Shown: piece after piece, positions 20,455-30,845 of the stretch
How the letters are laid out: each line of letters begins with the position of its first letter
Position numbering within the stretch: the first letter of the stretch is position 1
Source of the DNA: Terriglobia bacterium
Lineage (GTDB): Bacteria > Acidobacteriota > Terriglobia > UBA7540
Reading direction: 5' to 3'
NCBI GenBank assembly: GCA_030038235.1
Contig: JASHPE010000407.1
Location: 1 to 64,000, forward strand
DNA length: 64,000 nucleotides
The notes under the pieces: generated by a model
Database searches by the model: none
What the model was told of the DNA's origin: nothing
What the model saw: the letters and a program-made list of their open reading frames with translations, nothing else
Translations under genes and position numbers: made by a program

Positions 20455-20556
20455 GAGGGTGTCCTTGCCATTCCTGGCACAACAGGTTCGGGGTGGAATC
20501 GACAACCGCGGACCGGCGACTCAGGTCCGCGGCTTTTTCCCGATGCCAGTGACAAG

Positions 20557-20961
20557 CTACGGATTCGATGGCGGCGCGCTGGAGGCCGCTTCAACCATCA
20601 GCTTGCCCTTCATCTTGGAGTGACCTAGCCCACAGAAGTTCGAACACTCAAATGGAAATGTGCCTGCCTTGTCGGCAGTGAACTCCACCGTGGTCGGCAC
20701 GCCTTTGGGAAGCTTCTGGTCGATTCCGTAGGCTGCCACCTTGAACCCGTGATCGTGGTCAGCCGCAGTTATGATCAACTTCACGCGATCGCCCTGCTTC
20801 ACCGTGACCACGGCAGGATCGAAACGGTATCTCCTGGCTGTCATCTGAATTGCGGCCCCTGGCGAGGCTGCGGGCGCGCTTTCCTGCCCGAGGATAAGGG
20901 CCCATGTCACCAGGGTTCCGGCCAGAAGGAAGATCACGACTCTGACTCGCTTTCGGAGCAT
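20557..20961 (-). CDS. Membrane-anchored cupredoxin with CuA-type site
   Basis: 134 aa; N-term TM; CSNFCGLGHSKM = CxxxCxxxHxxM, upstream H in DHDHGFKV. Confidence 0.85.
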   Translation of the reverse strand: MLRKRVRVVIFLLAGTLVTWALILGQESAPAASPGAAIQMTARRYRFDPAVVTVKQGDRVKLIITAADHDHGFKVAAYGIDQKLPKGVPTTVEFTADKAGTFPFECSNFCGLGHSKMKGKLMVEAASSAPPSNP

Positions 20962-20989
20962 AGGTGTTCTCCTGCAGTGATTTTACAGC

Positions 20990-21102
20990 ACGTCAGTTGT
21001 TCAGGATGTGTCAGTCAGTGTCAGTCAGGACTTCGTGGCTGAGCAACCGAGGTGCCGACAAACTGACGTGCTGAACAACTGAGTTACTGACCAACCGACG
21101 TC
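20990..21102. repeat. Inverted repeat of GTCAGT/CAACTGA words
   Basis: acgtcagttgttcaggatgtgtcagtcagtgtcagtcagg .. gacaaactgacgtgctgaacaactgagttactgaccaaccgacgt. Confidence 0.7.
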
Positions 21103-21552
21103 CTACTGCTTGCAGGCGCCGTAGTCCTTCACGAGCTTTGCCACGTCAAACGTCGGCCTGCCGGAATCGTCTTTCGACTTCTTGCCCCGCAGCGCCACTC
21201 GTTCACCGGGATTAAGTGAGATGTTCGAAGCCAGCAGCGCGTAGGTGCGCTGATCCTTTTCGTTCATGAGTTTGACGCCCTCTGTGGACGGCTGAACGCA
21301 GCCAACTACGGTGCGGTGGCTGCGCAGCACCAGGTATCCGACTGCAACCCCGGCTCCCGCGGCAGCGGCCGCGCCGACTGCAATTCCGGTGCTCGATCCG
21401 TATCCGCCTTTGGGCGCGGTGTAAACGCCCGTGGTCCCTGTCGATCCTCCACCCGGGCTTCCCCCATATTGCGCCAAAGCAGAGCCTCCCATTGCCAGGC
21501 CAAGAACAACCGCGAGCAACGAACACTTCATCTTGGAACTCATTATTCTCAT
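21103..21552 (-). CDS. Secreted/membrane hypothetical protein
   Basis: 149 aa; signal peptide, Gly/Ser-rich linker, TM, then VVGCVQPSTEGVKLMNEKDQRTYALLASNISLNPGERVALRGKK. Confidence 0.65.
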   Translation of the reverse strand: MRIMSSKMKCSLLAVVLGLAMGGSALAQYGGSPGGGSTGTTGVYTAPKGGYGSSTGIAVGAAAAAGAGVAVGYLVLRSHRTVVGCVQPSTEGVKLMNEKDQRTYALLASNISLNPGERVALRGKKSKDDSGRPTFDVAKLVKDYGACKQ

Positions 21553-21666
21553 CCTCCCGAGGCAAGATGTGCCCGGAGTTTGAGATGCGTTAGAAGAAGG
21601 GGTTGAGGTAAAAGTACTGTCAAGCGGGCGTCATAAAAACGTCAGCAGCAAAACTGTGGTGGTTTT

Positions 21667-24177
21667 TCACTCCTCGCGCAGCGCCACCGTTGGGTCCAGC
21701 GCCGCCGCGCGGCGCGCGGGCATCCACGACGCCAGGGCTGCAATGATGATGAAGAGCACCGCCATCAAAATGTAAGTGGGCGGGTCCGTGGCTTTGATGT
21801 TCACGAGCATGCTGGCCAGGACGCGCGTTGCGGCCAGGGCGGCGAGCAGTCCGATCACGATTCCGGCGGCGCTCAGTCGCAGTCCCTGCCCGATCACCAG
21901 CTTGAAGATGTTGCCCGGCACCGCGCCCATTGCCATCCGCACACCGATTTCCGCCGTGCGTTGACGCACCACGGTTGAAAGCACGCCATACAGCCCGACG
22001 CCGGCGAGCAGAGCCGCGATCACGGCAAATACGCCAATCAGCAAGAGCGAAAATCGCGTGGGCGCCTCTGCCTTCTCCACCAGATCCTGCATGGGCTGCA
22101 TTTCGGTGATGAGAAGTCGGGAGTCGAGCTGCGCGAGCGCCGCACGCGCCGGACCGACGAGGCTTGTGGGATCTCCGGCCGTCCGCAGCGCCCACGTCTG
22201 CGCCACGCCATAACCCAGGAATCCATCGCTGACGTAAACCTGCTCGCGGCCGGATTCGGCAAGCGAGTTGTCGCGCTGGTGGCCGACCACTCCGATGATT
22301 TCCACCCACTCCGCCTCAGGTGTATTGACGCGAATCAGGATTCGCTTGCCGACCGCCGGCTCATTGGGGAAAGCCTTGGCGGCCAGGGCCTGATCCACCA
22401 CTACGACCCTGCGCTCAGGCGCATTGTCGGCATCGGTGAATGTGCGTCCCCACAGAAGCGGCGTCCGCAAGGTTTCGAAATAGCCGGGCGACACGATTTG
22501 AAGATCGGCCGCCTGGAACTTGCTGGGATCGGTGAGTGCCGGCTCCAGGCCCCACCGGATGGGACTGAAGCCACCTGCCAGCGGAAACGGCGCCGACGAG
22601 GCTACGCTTTCAACTCCTGGCAATCCGCGCAGCTTGTCCTGGATTTGGCGCATCAGTGCGCTGCGTTGGGCGGGCTGCGGCCGGCCTTGAAACACGCCAA
22701 GCACATTGAACGTCAGCAGCCCGTTCGGCTCGTACCCTGGATTGATGCGCTCGAGCGCGAGAAAACTGCGGATCATCAAGCCGGAACCGATCAGCAGGAC
22801 GAAACAGAGAGCGACCTCCGCTACCACGACCCCGTTGCGCAATAACCCGCCGCTGAGTCCCGCATTGCGGGCGCTCGACCGGAGCACATTCATGACGTCG
22901 GGCCGCGAGGCGCGCAGCGCCGGCGCGATTCCGAAAACGACTGTCGCCAGAAGTCCGGCCGCCGCTGCGAAGGCGAGCACTGCCGGATTGATGGTGATCG
23001 ACTGAAGCCGCGGCAGGTTCTCGGGCGCGATGGCGAGCAGTTCGCGGATGCCGGCCCAGGCGAGGCCCACGCCCAGAATCGTCCCCACGGCAGACAGCAG
23101 CAGCGCCTCCGCAAGCATCTGCCGGACCAGACGCCAGCGACTGCCGCCGAGGGCCGCCCGCACCGCGAGCTCCCGTTCGCGCAGCGAAGCGCGGACGAGC
23201 AGCAGGTTGGCCACGTTCGAGCACGCAATCAGCAGCAGAAAGACCACAGCGCCCATCAGGGCCAGAATCGCGGGCCGAACATCGGTCACGAGGTACGCCT
23301 TCATGGGTTCGAGGCGGATGCGGTAACCTGCGGTCTGAAGAATCGGAACCGCCTGGCGATCCTGTGCGGCCACGGCGTCCGCTTCGGACTGGGCCTGGCC
23401 GAGTGACGCGCCTTGCTTCAGCCTGCCTACCACCTGGAGCGAGACGTTCAGTCGCTGGGAAACGTCGTAGGAGAGGCGGTTCGCCACCCAAATGTCAGGC
23501 GATGGCTCCACGCTCAGGTTGGGCGGGAAGTAGAGCTGGAAACCCGGCGCCAGTACGCCGACAATCTGCAAGCTGACATTGCCCGCATTGATGAGATCAT
23601 GCCCCACGATCGATGTGTCGCCGCCATAGCGGCGCTGCCAATAGCCGTAGCTCAGGATCGCGAATGTGGGAAGCCGTGGCGCCGCCTCGCCCCCGCCGGC
23701 GTTTGCGCCTGCAGCATTCGGAGCGGCGCCGGGAGGCGGTGGCGGCTGCGGCGCGCCGTCGGAGTCTGTAAAGTCGCGCCCCACCAGGATCCGCCCGCCG
23801 AGCAGATGCATGAAATTCGGTGTGATGCCGGCAAAGACCACCTGTTCGGATGTGCCATCTTTCCGCGGCAAAAGGCCGCGCCCGGAATTAATCCCCGCCA
23901 CATCCTCAAGGAAGCGCTTCGAGCCATTCCGCAAATCGATGAAATCGGCGTTGGAGAAAGGAAAATCGCGGACGTGGCGGCGGGTCATGTCGGAACATGC
24001 CAGCACCAGCCGGTCCGGGTCCGGGTAGGGCAGCGGCCGCAACAGCACGGCGTCCGTCACGCTGAAGATCGCGGTGCTTGCGCCGATGCCGAGGGCTAAA
24101 GTGATGGCAGCGGTCAGCGCAAATACCGGACTCTTTCTCAAGGTCCGCCAGGCGTAGGCCAGGTCTTTTCTGAACAT
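21667..24177 (-). CDS. ABC transporter permease, ADOP (acidobacterial duplicated orphan permease) type
   Basis: 836 aa; [40 protein letters not shown], two FtsX-like halves, no adjacent ATPase. Confidence 0.92.
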   Translation of the reverse strand: MFRKDLAYAWRTLRKSPVFALTAAITLALGIGASTAIFSVTDAVLLRPLPYPDPDRLVLACSDMTRRHVRDFPFSNADFIDLRNGSKRFLEDVAGINSGRGLLPRKDGTSEQVVFAGITPNFMHLLGGRILVGRDFTDSDGAPQPPPPPGAAPNAAGANAGGGEAAPRLPTFAILSYGYWQRRYGGDTSIVGHDLINAGNVSLQIVGVLAPGFQLYFPPNLSVEPSPDIWVANRLSYDVSQRLNVSLQVVGRLKQGASLGQAQSEADAVAAQDRQAVPILQTAGYRIRLEPMKAYLVTDVRPAILALMGAVVFLLLIACSNVANLLLVRASLRERELAVRAALGGSRWRLVRQMLAEALLLSAVGTILGVGLAWAGIRELLAIAPENLPRLQSITINPAVLAFAAAAGLLATVVFGIAPALRASRPDVMNVLRSSARNAGLSGGLLRNGVVVAEVALCFVLLIGSGLMIRSFLALERINPGYEPNGLLTFNVLGVFQGRPQPAQRSALMRQIQDKLRGLPGVESVASSAPFPLAGGFSPIRWGLEPALTDPSKFQAADLQIVSPGYFETLRTPLLWGRTFTDADNAPERRVVVVDQALAAKAFPNEPAVGKRILIRVNTPEAEWVEIIGVVGHQRDNSLAESGREQVYVSDGFLGYGVAQTWALRTAGDPTSLVGPARAALAQLDSRLLITEMQPMQDLVEKAEAPTRFSLLLIGVFAVIAALLAGVGLYGVLSTVVRQRTAEIGVRMAMGAVPGNIFKLVIGQGLRLSAAGIVIGLLAALAATRVLASMLVNIKATDPPTYILMAVLFIIIAALASWMPARRAAALDPTVALREE

Positions 24178-24422
24178 GTCAGCGCCTCCCGAATAGTATC
24201 GCGGTCACGGATTGCATTTTGCCACTCGCAGATTGCGCCATCAAGTATCCAACCTCGGTCCGCGGATTATGCGGATTATGCAGATTACGCAGATCACGCT
24301 GGATTACATCAATCGCCTCGGCCGGAAATCGAAACGGCGATTTAACTGCGGTCGTGGTGGCGCTGCAAGCGACTTATGAGGTACATGTACGGAAAGACCG
24401 TAGAAACCATGCGCGGCGCCGT

Positions 24423-25286
24423 CTAGCGCTTCTTGAGCACCGCTTTCCGCGTGGATTCCAGCGTGCTCTCAAGCGACTCCCTCGGGACGCTGGTGATGAA
24501 CGGCTTGATCATCCAACCGAGGCCGGTTGGAACGTCGCGTGTGAGGGAAACAGGTTCCAACTCGACGTAGACGCCACCGTCCTGCTCGACATACTGCCAG
24601 AAGGAATCAAGCTGCCACAGGAAGCCCTCGCCCCGGCCCTCGGGCAGGTCGCGCTCCCCGGGCTTGCCCGCGTCTTCCACCTGCCGGACGCTCGTGGAGC
24701 GGGATGTCACAAAGCAGTGCTGCGCGTCGGGCTGGATGAACGTGATATCGAAATCGGCGTCAACGGTCACCGTGATCACGTGATGCTCCCGCAGGCGCAT
24801 GAAAGCCTGGAAGTGATCGCCCTCACGATGCAGGAGGCGCGAGCGGACCACCTCGGGATAATCGTCCTGCTTATGGTCGTAGTCCTCCATCACCTTGAGC
24901 GTCCCGGCCAGAGTCGCGCCCGGAATGAAGACCGCGCCCACCCAGTGGTGGACCAGGCCCTGCGGCACGCTAATGGTGTGGCCGGAAGGGTCCAGCGTGG
25001 TGAGTGGAGCGATGTACATCTCGCCACTCCTGAGCGACGCATACACGCGGCTGCGCTCCGCGAGCGGGAGCGTGTTGATGTAGAGGAACACGCCCGGATC
25101 GCTCAGCTGTTTCGCGATCCGCGCTTCGGTGAGAGTCTCATACTCGCGGAAGGCGGCGAGCGTCGCGGGATTGAGATCGCCAGCCAGCAGCGGCGCGGCC
25201 AGCAGGCAAGCGAAGAGGGATATCGTGGCGTAAGCTCGTTTGCCAGGAAGGAGAGAGGAGGCAGGCTTTGTCGATGCGAGGGCCAA
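24423..25286 (-). CDS. Secreted hypothetical protein, possible START/SRPBCC-like fold
   Basis: 287 aa; signal peptide; 10 bp from AKR gene on same strand. Confidence 0.6.
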   Translation of the reverse strand: MALASTKPASSLLPGKRAYATISLFACLLAAPLLAGDLNPATLAAFREYETLTEARIAKQLSDPGVFLYINTLPLAERSRVYASLRSGEMYIAPLTTLDPSGHTISVPQGLVHHWVGAVFIPGATLAGTLKVMEDYDHKQDDYPEVVRSRLLHREGDHFQAFMRLREHHVITVTVDADFDITFIQPDAQHCFVTSRSTSVRQVEDAGKPGERDLPEGRGEGFLWQLDSFWQYVEQDGGVYVELEPVSLTRDVPTGLGWMIKPFITSVPRESLESTLESTRKAVLKKR

Positions 25287-25295
25287 AACGCTCCG

Positions 25296-26198
25296 TCAGG
25301 CAAGCGCCAGGTTCAGATTCTCGATGGCCTCGTCGATCTCGGCAGCGTTCTTGTAGCCGACGGTCACCGAATCGACGCCTGCGTTGCGGAAGGCGAATCG
25401 CATGGCGGCCTGGCGATCCTCCCGGCTTGTGAACTGGCCCTCGCCCACCAGCTTCATGCTGATGACCCCCATGCGTTCCTTGCGGACCTGTTTCACGTAC
25501 CCGACCACCTCGCTCACGTCGCCCAATCCGTCGGTGGCGTAATCCTCGGCGTCCATGCGCACGCCCTTATGATTCATCCGGATCATCGCCACCTGCAGCC
25601 AGTCGTCCCCCGGAAAGCGGCGCAGGGCGGGAAGGCCATGGACCGATGCGCCGTGCGACAGCACCGCATGTTTCGCCTGAGCTTCGGAAATGCCATCCTG
25701 CCAGCGCAGACTGTCCGTGGGCCACGTGGGCTCGTGCTGCCAGTGCAGCAGAACGATGTCGAAATAATCGGTGTTGGCCAGCTTGCGCAGCTCGTCGATC
25801 TTCTGCTGCGGATCCGCGCCCGACCGCGTTGTCACTTTCGTCATCAGGCGGTAGGTGTCACGGGGAAGGCCCTGGAGCGCGATGCCCAGCATCCGGTGCA
25901 TGTCGCCGTACGATTCCGCCGTCTCAAAGAAGCGAATGCCTTGGTCGTAGGCGTAGCGGACGAGCCGCGTGAATTGGTCCTGCCCGAGATCGCGCTGCAC
26001 CTGCCCGCTGAAGGTCCCGGTGCCGAAAGCGAGGCGCGTCACCTTCACGCCCGATTTGCCGAGCGTCACCCAGTCGGTGGCCGCTTCGCGCGTCGCGGGC
26101 AGCGGCAGTCCGGCACGCAGAATGCGCGGAGTCGCGCCGGCTATGGCCGCCGCGGCGAGGCTGGTCTTCAGGAATTCGCGTCTGGAGTAATGGGCCAT
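25296..26198 (-). CDS. TAT-exported aldo/keto reductase
   Basis: MAHYSRREFLKTSLAAAAIAGATP TAT signal; GIRFFETAESYGD; start trimmed from 26255. Confidence 0.87.
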   Translation of the reverse strand: MAHYSRREFLKTSLAAAAIAGATPRILRAGLPLPATREAATDWVTLGKSGVKVTRLAFGTGTFSGQVQRDLGQDQFTRLVRYAYDQGIRFFETAESYGDMHRMLGIALQGLPRDTYRLMTKVTTRSGADPQQKIDELRKLANTDYFDIVLLHWQHEPTWPTDSLRWQDGISEAQAKHAVLSHGASVHGLPALRRFPGDDWLQVAMIRMNHKGVRMDAEDYATDGLGDVSEVVGYVKQVRKERMGVISMKLVGEGQFTSREDRQAAMRFAFRNAGVDSVTVGYKNAAEIDEAIENLNLALA

Positions 26199-26237
26199 GG
26201 CAGTCTCCTCCAATTGGAGGCATCTTACCACGAGTCC

Positions 26238-26328
26238 TGCTTGTGGTGCAGGCATCCTGCCTGCGATTTGCTCACCCTGCAGGCCGTCTGGATGCTCTAT
26301 CGCAGGCAGGATGCCTGCACGACAAGCA
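26238..26328. repeat. REP-like palindrome GTGCAGGCATCCTGCCTGCGAT, ~30-bp arms
   Basis: 26246-26267 perfectly complementary to 26299-26320; one-mismatch extension to 26238/26328. Confidence 0.88.
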
Positions 26329-26348
26329 GTGCCTGCACCGCAAGAGCG

Positions 26349-26819
26349 TCACACCACCGGCAATTGCAAACGCAGCACGAGCGCGTCTTCGCCGTCGCTC
26401 GCATAGTAGCGCCGTCGCAGACCGCATTCCGCGTAGCCGAGGCTCCGGTAAAGGGTCCTGGCTGCAAGGTTCGACAGCCTTACTTCGAGGAATACGCTCG
26501 CCACCGATCGAGCGGCGAGCCGGCGGTGGCCTTCCGCGAGCAGCGCGCGCGCTATACCGCGGCGGCGGTAGTCCGCGCGCACCGCAACGTTCTGAATCTC
26601 CGCTTCCGTCCCGATCTCGATCGCGGCGAGAAACCCGACGATCGAACTCAGCGTCTCGCTCGGCTCTGCAACCAGGACAATTCCGCCCGGGTTCCGGCTC
26701 ACCCTCTCATAATCTGCCGGCCTCCACTGGGCCATCTCAGGCGCTGCGAGCTGGATTTCCAGAATTGCCGCCACATCAGCCGGTCTGAAGTCGCGGATGA
26801 CGACGGTGTTTGGCTCCAT
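26349..26819 (-). CDS. rimI: Ribosomal-protein-alanine N-acetyltransferase-like GNAT
   Basis: 156 aa; VRADYRRRGIARALLAEG, FLEVRLSNLAARTLYRSLGY; adjacent to tsaB. Confidence 0.85.
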   Translation of the reverse strand: MEPNTVVIRDFRPADVAAILEIQLAAPEMAQWRPADYERVSRNPGGIVLVAEPSETLSSIVGFLAAIEIGTEAEIQNVAVRADYRRRGIARALLAEGHRRLAARSVASVFLEVRLSNLAARTLYRSLGYAECGLRRRYYASDGEDALVLRLQLPVV

Positions 26820-27533
26820 TCATTCCCGCCAGTTCAACTCGGCGTCAGAGCGCCGGATGTAGCAGGCATCGAGTTCGTCGGGCCGCTGCGGACGACCCTC
26901 GCGGGCAGCCTGCGAGGCCACGCGAGCGATGGCGCCCGCCAGAAAACCTGGCACAACGATCGACGCCGCGCCCTGCTGGAGTTCCAGACAGAGCCCCACG
27001 GCAAGATCACGCGCAGCGTCATCCTCCGCACGGACGATGAATGTCGTTCTGCCGCCATCCTTGGATCGCAGGTCGCCGGCCAGCATCCCGATGCGAGCAG
27101 GATCGAGCACCAGCCCGTCGCCCGATTGCGTCCAACGGCCCTGCCCGGCGTCGCTGAAAATGCCGAGGTAGAATTCACCGCGACGAGCATCGAGCAACGG
27201 CACGGCGAGGCCGCCCGGCGGATTGGCCTGCGCGACCATCGCCTCGAACACCGAGACACCCCGCACCGGCCGTTCGAGAGCTCGCGCCCAACCGTGAGCC
27301 GCCGCCAGCCCCACGCGAATGCCGGTGAACGAGCCCGGTCCGTTGGCGACCGCAAAGAGATCGACGGCCGTCAATTTCAAATCGGCTGCCGCCAGCAGGC
27401 GATTCGCCATCTCGAAGAGCTGCACAGAATAGTTCCCCTTTCCATCCGCGCGCAACTCTCCCAGCCTTTCGAAGTCGCGGTAAAGACCGGCCCCGCCGTG
27501 CGCGCTGGTTGTGTCGAAGCTCAGGATAACCAT
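26820..27533 (-). CDS. tsaB: tRNA threonylcarbamoyladenosine biosynthesis protein TsaB
   Basis: MVILSFDTTSAHGGAGLYRD, VANGPGSFTGIRVGLA; start trimmed from 27689. Confidence 0.9.
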   Translation of the reverse strand: MVILSFDTTSAHGGAGLYRDFERLGELRADGKGNYSVQLFEMANRLLAAADLKLTAVDLFAVANGPGSFTGIRVGLAAAHGWARALERPVRGVSVFEAMVAQANPPGGLAVPLLDARRGEFYLGIFSDAGQGRWTQSGDGLVLDPARIGMLAGDLRSKDGGRTTFIVRAEDDAARDLAVGLCLELQQGAASIVVPGFLAGAIARVASQAAREGRPQRPDELDACYIRRSDAELNWRE

Positions 27534-27550
27534 GCGAAGGGTCGCTCGCC

Positions 27551-27596
27551 GCGCATTGCAGGCAGGATGCCTACACCACGACCTGTTGCAATGCGC
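27551..27596. repeat. Second diverged copy of GCAGGCAGGATGCCT repeat within a GCGCATTGCA/TGCAATGCGC hairpin
   Basis: gcgcattgcaggcaggatgcctacaccacgacctgttgcaatgcgc; compare 26302-26327. Confidence 0.75.
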
Positions 27597-27783
27597 GCAG
27601 GCGCCAGGATTCAGTAGCCTACCCCCCTGCCGGTACGCCTGCCCGGCTCGCAGTCCGGAAGCCAAAGCGCCCAACAGGGTATGGTACAATACTCAATTAG
27701 ACGCCGACTCGAAAGACGCAGAAGATGGCGGGATTAGCTCCACTGAGTCGAAGCTGCCACCCACGGCTGAGCGCCGAATCTCC

Positions 27784-29535
27784 ATGCCTGAGGCCACCCA
27801 CACATCCGCGCGCCCTCTCGAAGCCACGGAACTGCTGACCCTTCTACTCGAAGTCAGCGAAAAGCTCAACTCCACCCTTGACCTCGACGAGCTGCTGGGC
27901 CGGATCGCCGAGCTCATCAAGCGCGCCATCGACTACGAAGTGTTTGCCATTTTGCTCCTGAACGAGAAGATGCAGGAACTCAGCATCCGCTTCAGCATCG
28001 GCCATCCCGAGGAATCCGTCCAGCGGCTGCGCATCAAGGTGGGCCAAGGCGTGGTGGGCCGCGTGGCGGCGACGGCGCGCTCCATGCTGGTGAATGACGT
28101 TCATAAGGAGCCGAGCTACATCGCGTCGCTGCCCGCGGTCCGCTCCGAGCTTGCGGTGCCGTTGGTGGCCAAGGGCAAGGTGGTGGGCGTGATCGATCTC
28201 GAGTCGCCTTGGCCGAACTTCTTCACCGAGCGCCACCAGAGCCTCCTCGAGCTTCTCGCCGGACGCATCGCCACCTCCATCGAGAATGCGCGTCTTTACC
28301 GGCGATCCCTTCGTCAGGCGCGCACCCTGCACCTGCTCAACGAGATCAGCCGCGAGCTGAGCTCGGTCCTGGTGCTCAATGACCTGCTGCGCAAGATCGG
28401 CCAGCTCACGAAGCACTTGATCAACTACCATCGCTTCGGCATTCTGCTGGCTGACGATCGTACGCGCTACTACAACACCGTGATCTCGATCAAGCAGGAC
28501 GAGCGGATGGCCGAAAAGCCCCAGGTCGCGTTCGGACAGGGCGTGGTGGGCGCCGCCGGCGCGAGCCGGCAAACCGTGGTGGTGCCTGACGTGTCCAAGG
28601 ACCCGCGTTACATCGCCACCAATCCCGAAACGCGCTCGGAGATGGCCGTGCCGCTGATTTTTCGCGACCGCGTGATCGGCGTGGTCGACCTGGAGAGCCC
28701 GCGGCTGGGCTATTTCACCGACGAGCACGTGCGGATCTTTTCCACCCTGGCGCCCCAAATCGCCGTGGCCATCGAGAACGCCCGGCTCTATGAGCGCGTG
28801 GTGCGCAGCGAATCCTTGCTGGAACGCGACCTGGCCCGCGCGCGTGAGATCCAGCTCCACCTGATGCCAGGCCTGAAGCCGTCCATTCCCGGTCTCGACG
28901 TTCTGACGCGCTTTCAGCCCGCGCGCGAACTGGGTGGCGACCTGTACGATTTCCTGCAGTACGGCAAGGACCGCCACATTCTGGTGATCGGGGACGTCAG
29001 CGGCAAAGGATCGCCCGCCGCGCTTTACGGCGCCATGGTAAGCGGCATCCTCAGAAGCCTGGCGCCGCGCCACCTGTCCCCGCCGGAGATGCTGCGCCGT
29101 CTGAACGTGATGCTGCTGGAGCGCAAGATCGAGGGTCATTTCATAACGCTGACCTATGCCGTGTGGGACATCAAGAGCCGCCGTGTTACCCTCGCCAACT
29201 CCGGGATGCCGCTTCCCATTCTGGTGCGGCGCGGGCGAAGCCAGTCGATCCGCGCGGAAGGCGTCCCGCTCGGGTTGCTCGAGAACACGGATTACCAGGA
29301 AACTTCGGTGACGCTTGAAAAGGGAGACTTGCTCGCGATGTTTTCCGATGGCCTGGTGGAGGCCGCCAGCTCCGACGTGGAATTCGGGATGCGCCGGCTG
29401 GAGAATCTGTTCCGCGAGAACGCCAAGCGTCCGTTGGCCCAGGTCATCGACCTTGTTTTCACACAAATCGCCCGCTTCGAGCGCGGTCAGCCTCCACGCG
29501 ACGATCAGACGCTGATGCTGATCCGCGCTCTCTGA
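27784..29535 (+). CDS. Tandem-GAF SpoIIE/PP2C-type serine phosphatase (RsbU-like)
   Basis: Two GAF repeats (VGQGVVGRVAATARSMLVNDV; FGQGVVGAAGASRQTVVVPDV) then LARAREIQLHLMP, ARELGGDLYDFLQ, IGDVSGKGSPAALYGAMVSG. Confidence 0.92.
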   Translation: MPEATHTSARPLEATELLTLLLEVSEKLNSTLDLDELLGRIAELIKRAIDYEVFAILLLNEKMQELSIRFSIGHPEESVQRLRIKVGQGVVGRVAATARSMLVNDVHKEPSYIASLPAVRSELAVPLVAKGKVVGVIDLESPWPNFFTERHQSLLELLAGRIATSIENARLYRRSLRQARTLHLLNEISRELSSVLVLNDLLRKIGQLTKHLINYHRFGILLADDRTRYYNTVISIKQDERMAEKPQVAFGQGVVGAAGASRQTVVVPDVSKDPRYIATNPETRSEMAVPLIFRDRVIGVVDLESPRLGYFTDEHVRIFSTLAPQIAVAIENARLYERVVRSESLLERDLARAREIQLHLMPGLKPSIPGLDVLTRFQPARELGGDLYDFLQYGKDRHILVIGDVSGKGSPAALYGAMVSGILRSLAPRHLSPPEMLRRLNVMLLERKIEGHFITLTYAVWDIKSRRVTLANSGMPLPILVRRGRSQSIRAEGVPLGLLENTDYQETSVTLEKGDLLAMFSDGLVEAASSDVEFGMRRLENLFRENAKRPLAQVIDLVFTQIARFERGQPPRDDQTLMLIRAL

Positions 29536-29563
29536 GTGCTTGCCGGGACTGAGTTTATCGCTG

Positions 29564-30808
29564 ATGGACCCTGGAGCCTTCTATTACGGCGCGGACGCGC
29601 TTTGCTGCGAGGACTTGGAATTGGCGCGCGTCGCGGAGGAGATCGGCACGCCCACGTACGTCTACAGCCGTGCCCGCATCCTTGCGAACTTTCGGAGCAT
29701 CGCAGAGCCGCTCAGCAAACTGAACGGTCATGCCTGCTATTCGGTCAAGGCCAACTCGAACCTCGCCATCCTGAGGCTGCTCGCGGAATCGGGTTCCGGA
29801 TTCGACATCGTTTCCGGCGGCGAACTCATGCGAGTGCTTCGCGCCGGTGCCGAGCCGGGACGCGTGGTCTTCTCCGGAGTCGGCAAGACGAACGATGAGA
29901 TCGATGCGGCACTGGCCGCCGGCGTTCTCATGCTCAATGTCGAGTCGGCTAGTGAGCTGGATGTGGTCGAGAGCCGCGCGCGCCATCGCGCCATGCGCGC
30001 ACCCGTCTCGATCCGCATCAATCCTGACGTCGAAGCGGACACGCATCCGTACATTTCCACCGGACAAGCGATCCACAAGTTTGGCGTGCCCAAAGTCGAC
30101 GCCCTGGAGCTTTATTGGCGGGCCGCGCTCTCGTCCCACTTAGAGGTACGCGGCGTGGCCTGTCACATCGGGTCGCAGATCCTCGATCTTGATCCCTTTT
30201 TGCGAGCAGCGGACGAGGTGATCGCGCTCGCCCGCGACCTGCGCTCCGAAGGCATCGCGACCGAGTATCTGGACCTTGGCGGCGGCTTCGGCATCCATTA
30301 TCGCGACGAACATCCCTTCGACTTCGACCGCTTCTTCGCGGGGCTTGAGCGTAGACTTCGCAACGAGGGCTTTCGGCCGCTGCTTGAGCCCGGCCGCTCC
30401 GTGGTGGGCGACGCCGGACTTCTACTCGTGCGTGTGCTCTACGTGAAAGAGACGGAATCGAAGCGATTCATCGTGGTTGATGGTGGCATGAATGACCTGC
30501 TGCGGCCCGCACTCTACGGGTCCTATCACGAGATTCTTCCGCTGGAACGGCGCGATGGCTCGCGGAACACGGCGGACGTGGTCGGCCCTCTGTGCGAGAC
30601 CGGTGACTTTCTCGCTCGCGACAGATTGCTTCCCGGGTTCAAGTCGGGCGACCTGCTGGCGGTGCTGGATTCCGGCGCCTACGGGTTCGTGCTCGCCTCG
30701 AACTACAATAGCCGTCCTAAGCCAGCCGAAGTCCTGATCGAGGGAGGCAAGATGCGTCTGATCAGGCGGCGCGAGGTCGCGGAGGAGTTGATGGCGGCGG
30801 AACTCTGA
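29564..30808 (+). CDS. lysA: Diaminopimelate decarboxylase
   Basis: GTPTYVYSRARI, CYSVKANSNLAILRLLAESGSGFDIVSGGEL, LDLGGGFGI, SGAYGF. Confidence 0.94.
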   Translation: MDPGAFYYGADALCCEDLELARVAEEIGTPTYVYSRARILANFRSIAEPLSKLNGHACYSVKANSNLAILRLLAESGSGFDIVSGGELMRVLRAGAEPGRVVFSGVGKTNDEIDAALAAGVLMLNVESASELDVVESRARHRAMRAPVSIRINPDVEADTHPYISTGQAIHKFGVPKVDALELYWRAALSSHLEVRGVACHIGSQILDLDPFLRAADEVIALARDLRSEGIATEYLDLGGGFGIHYRDEHPFDFDRFFAGLERRLRNEGFRPLLEPGRSVVGDAGLLLVRVLYVKETESKRFIVVDGGMNDLLRPALYGSYHEILPLERRDGSRNTADVVGPLCETGDFLARDRLLPGFKSGDLLAVLDSGAYGFVLASNYNSRPKPAEVLIEGGKMRLIRRREVAEELMAAEL

Positions 30809-30845
30809 CGCGTCGCAGTTTCGCACGTGTTGGCTGAAAACTGCC

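Noticed and set aside
24219-27617. 1132-aa plus-strand ORF
   Set aside because: Antisense to four recognisable minus-strand genes (24423-27533); composition typical of a GC shadow ORF.
27844-29466. 540-aa minus-strand ORF
   Set aside because: Antisense to GAF/SpoIIE phosphatase; shadow ORF.
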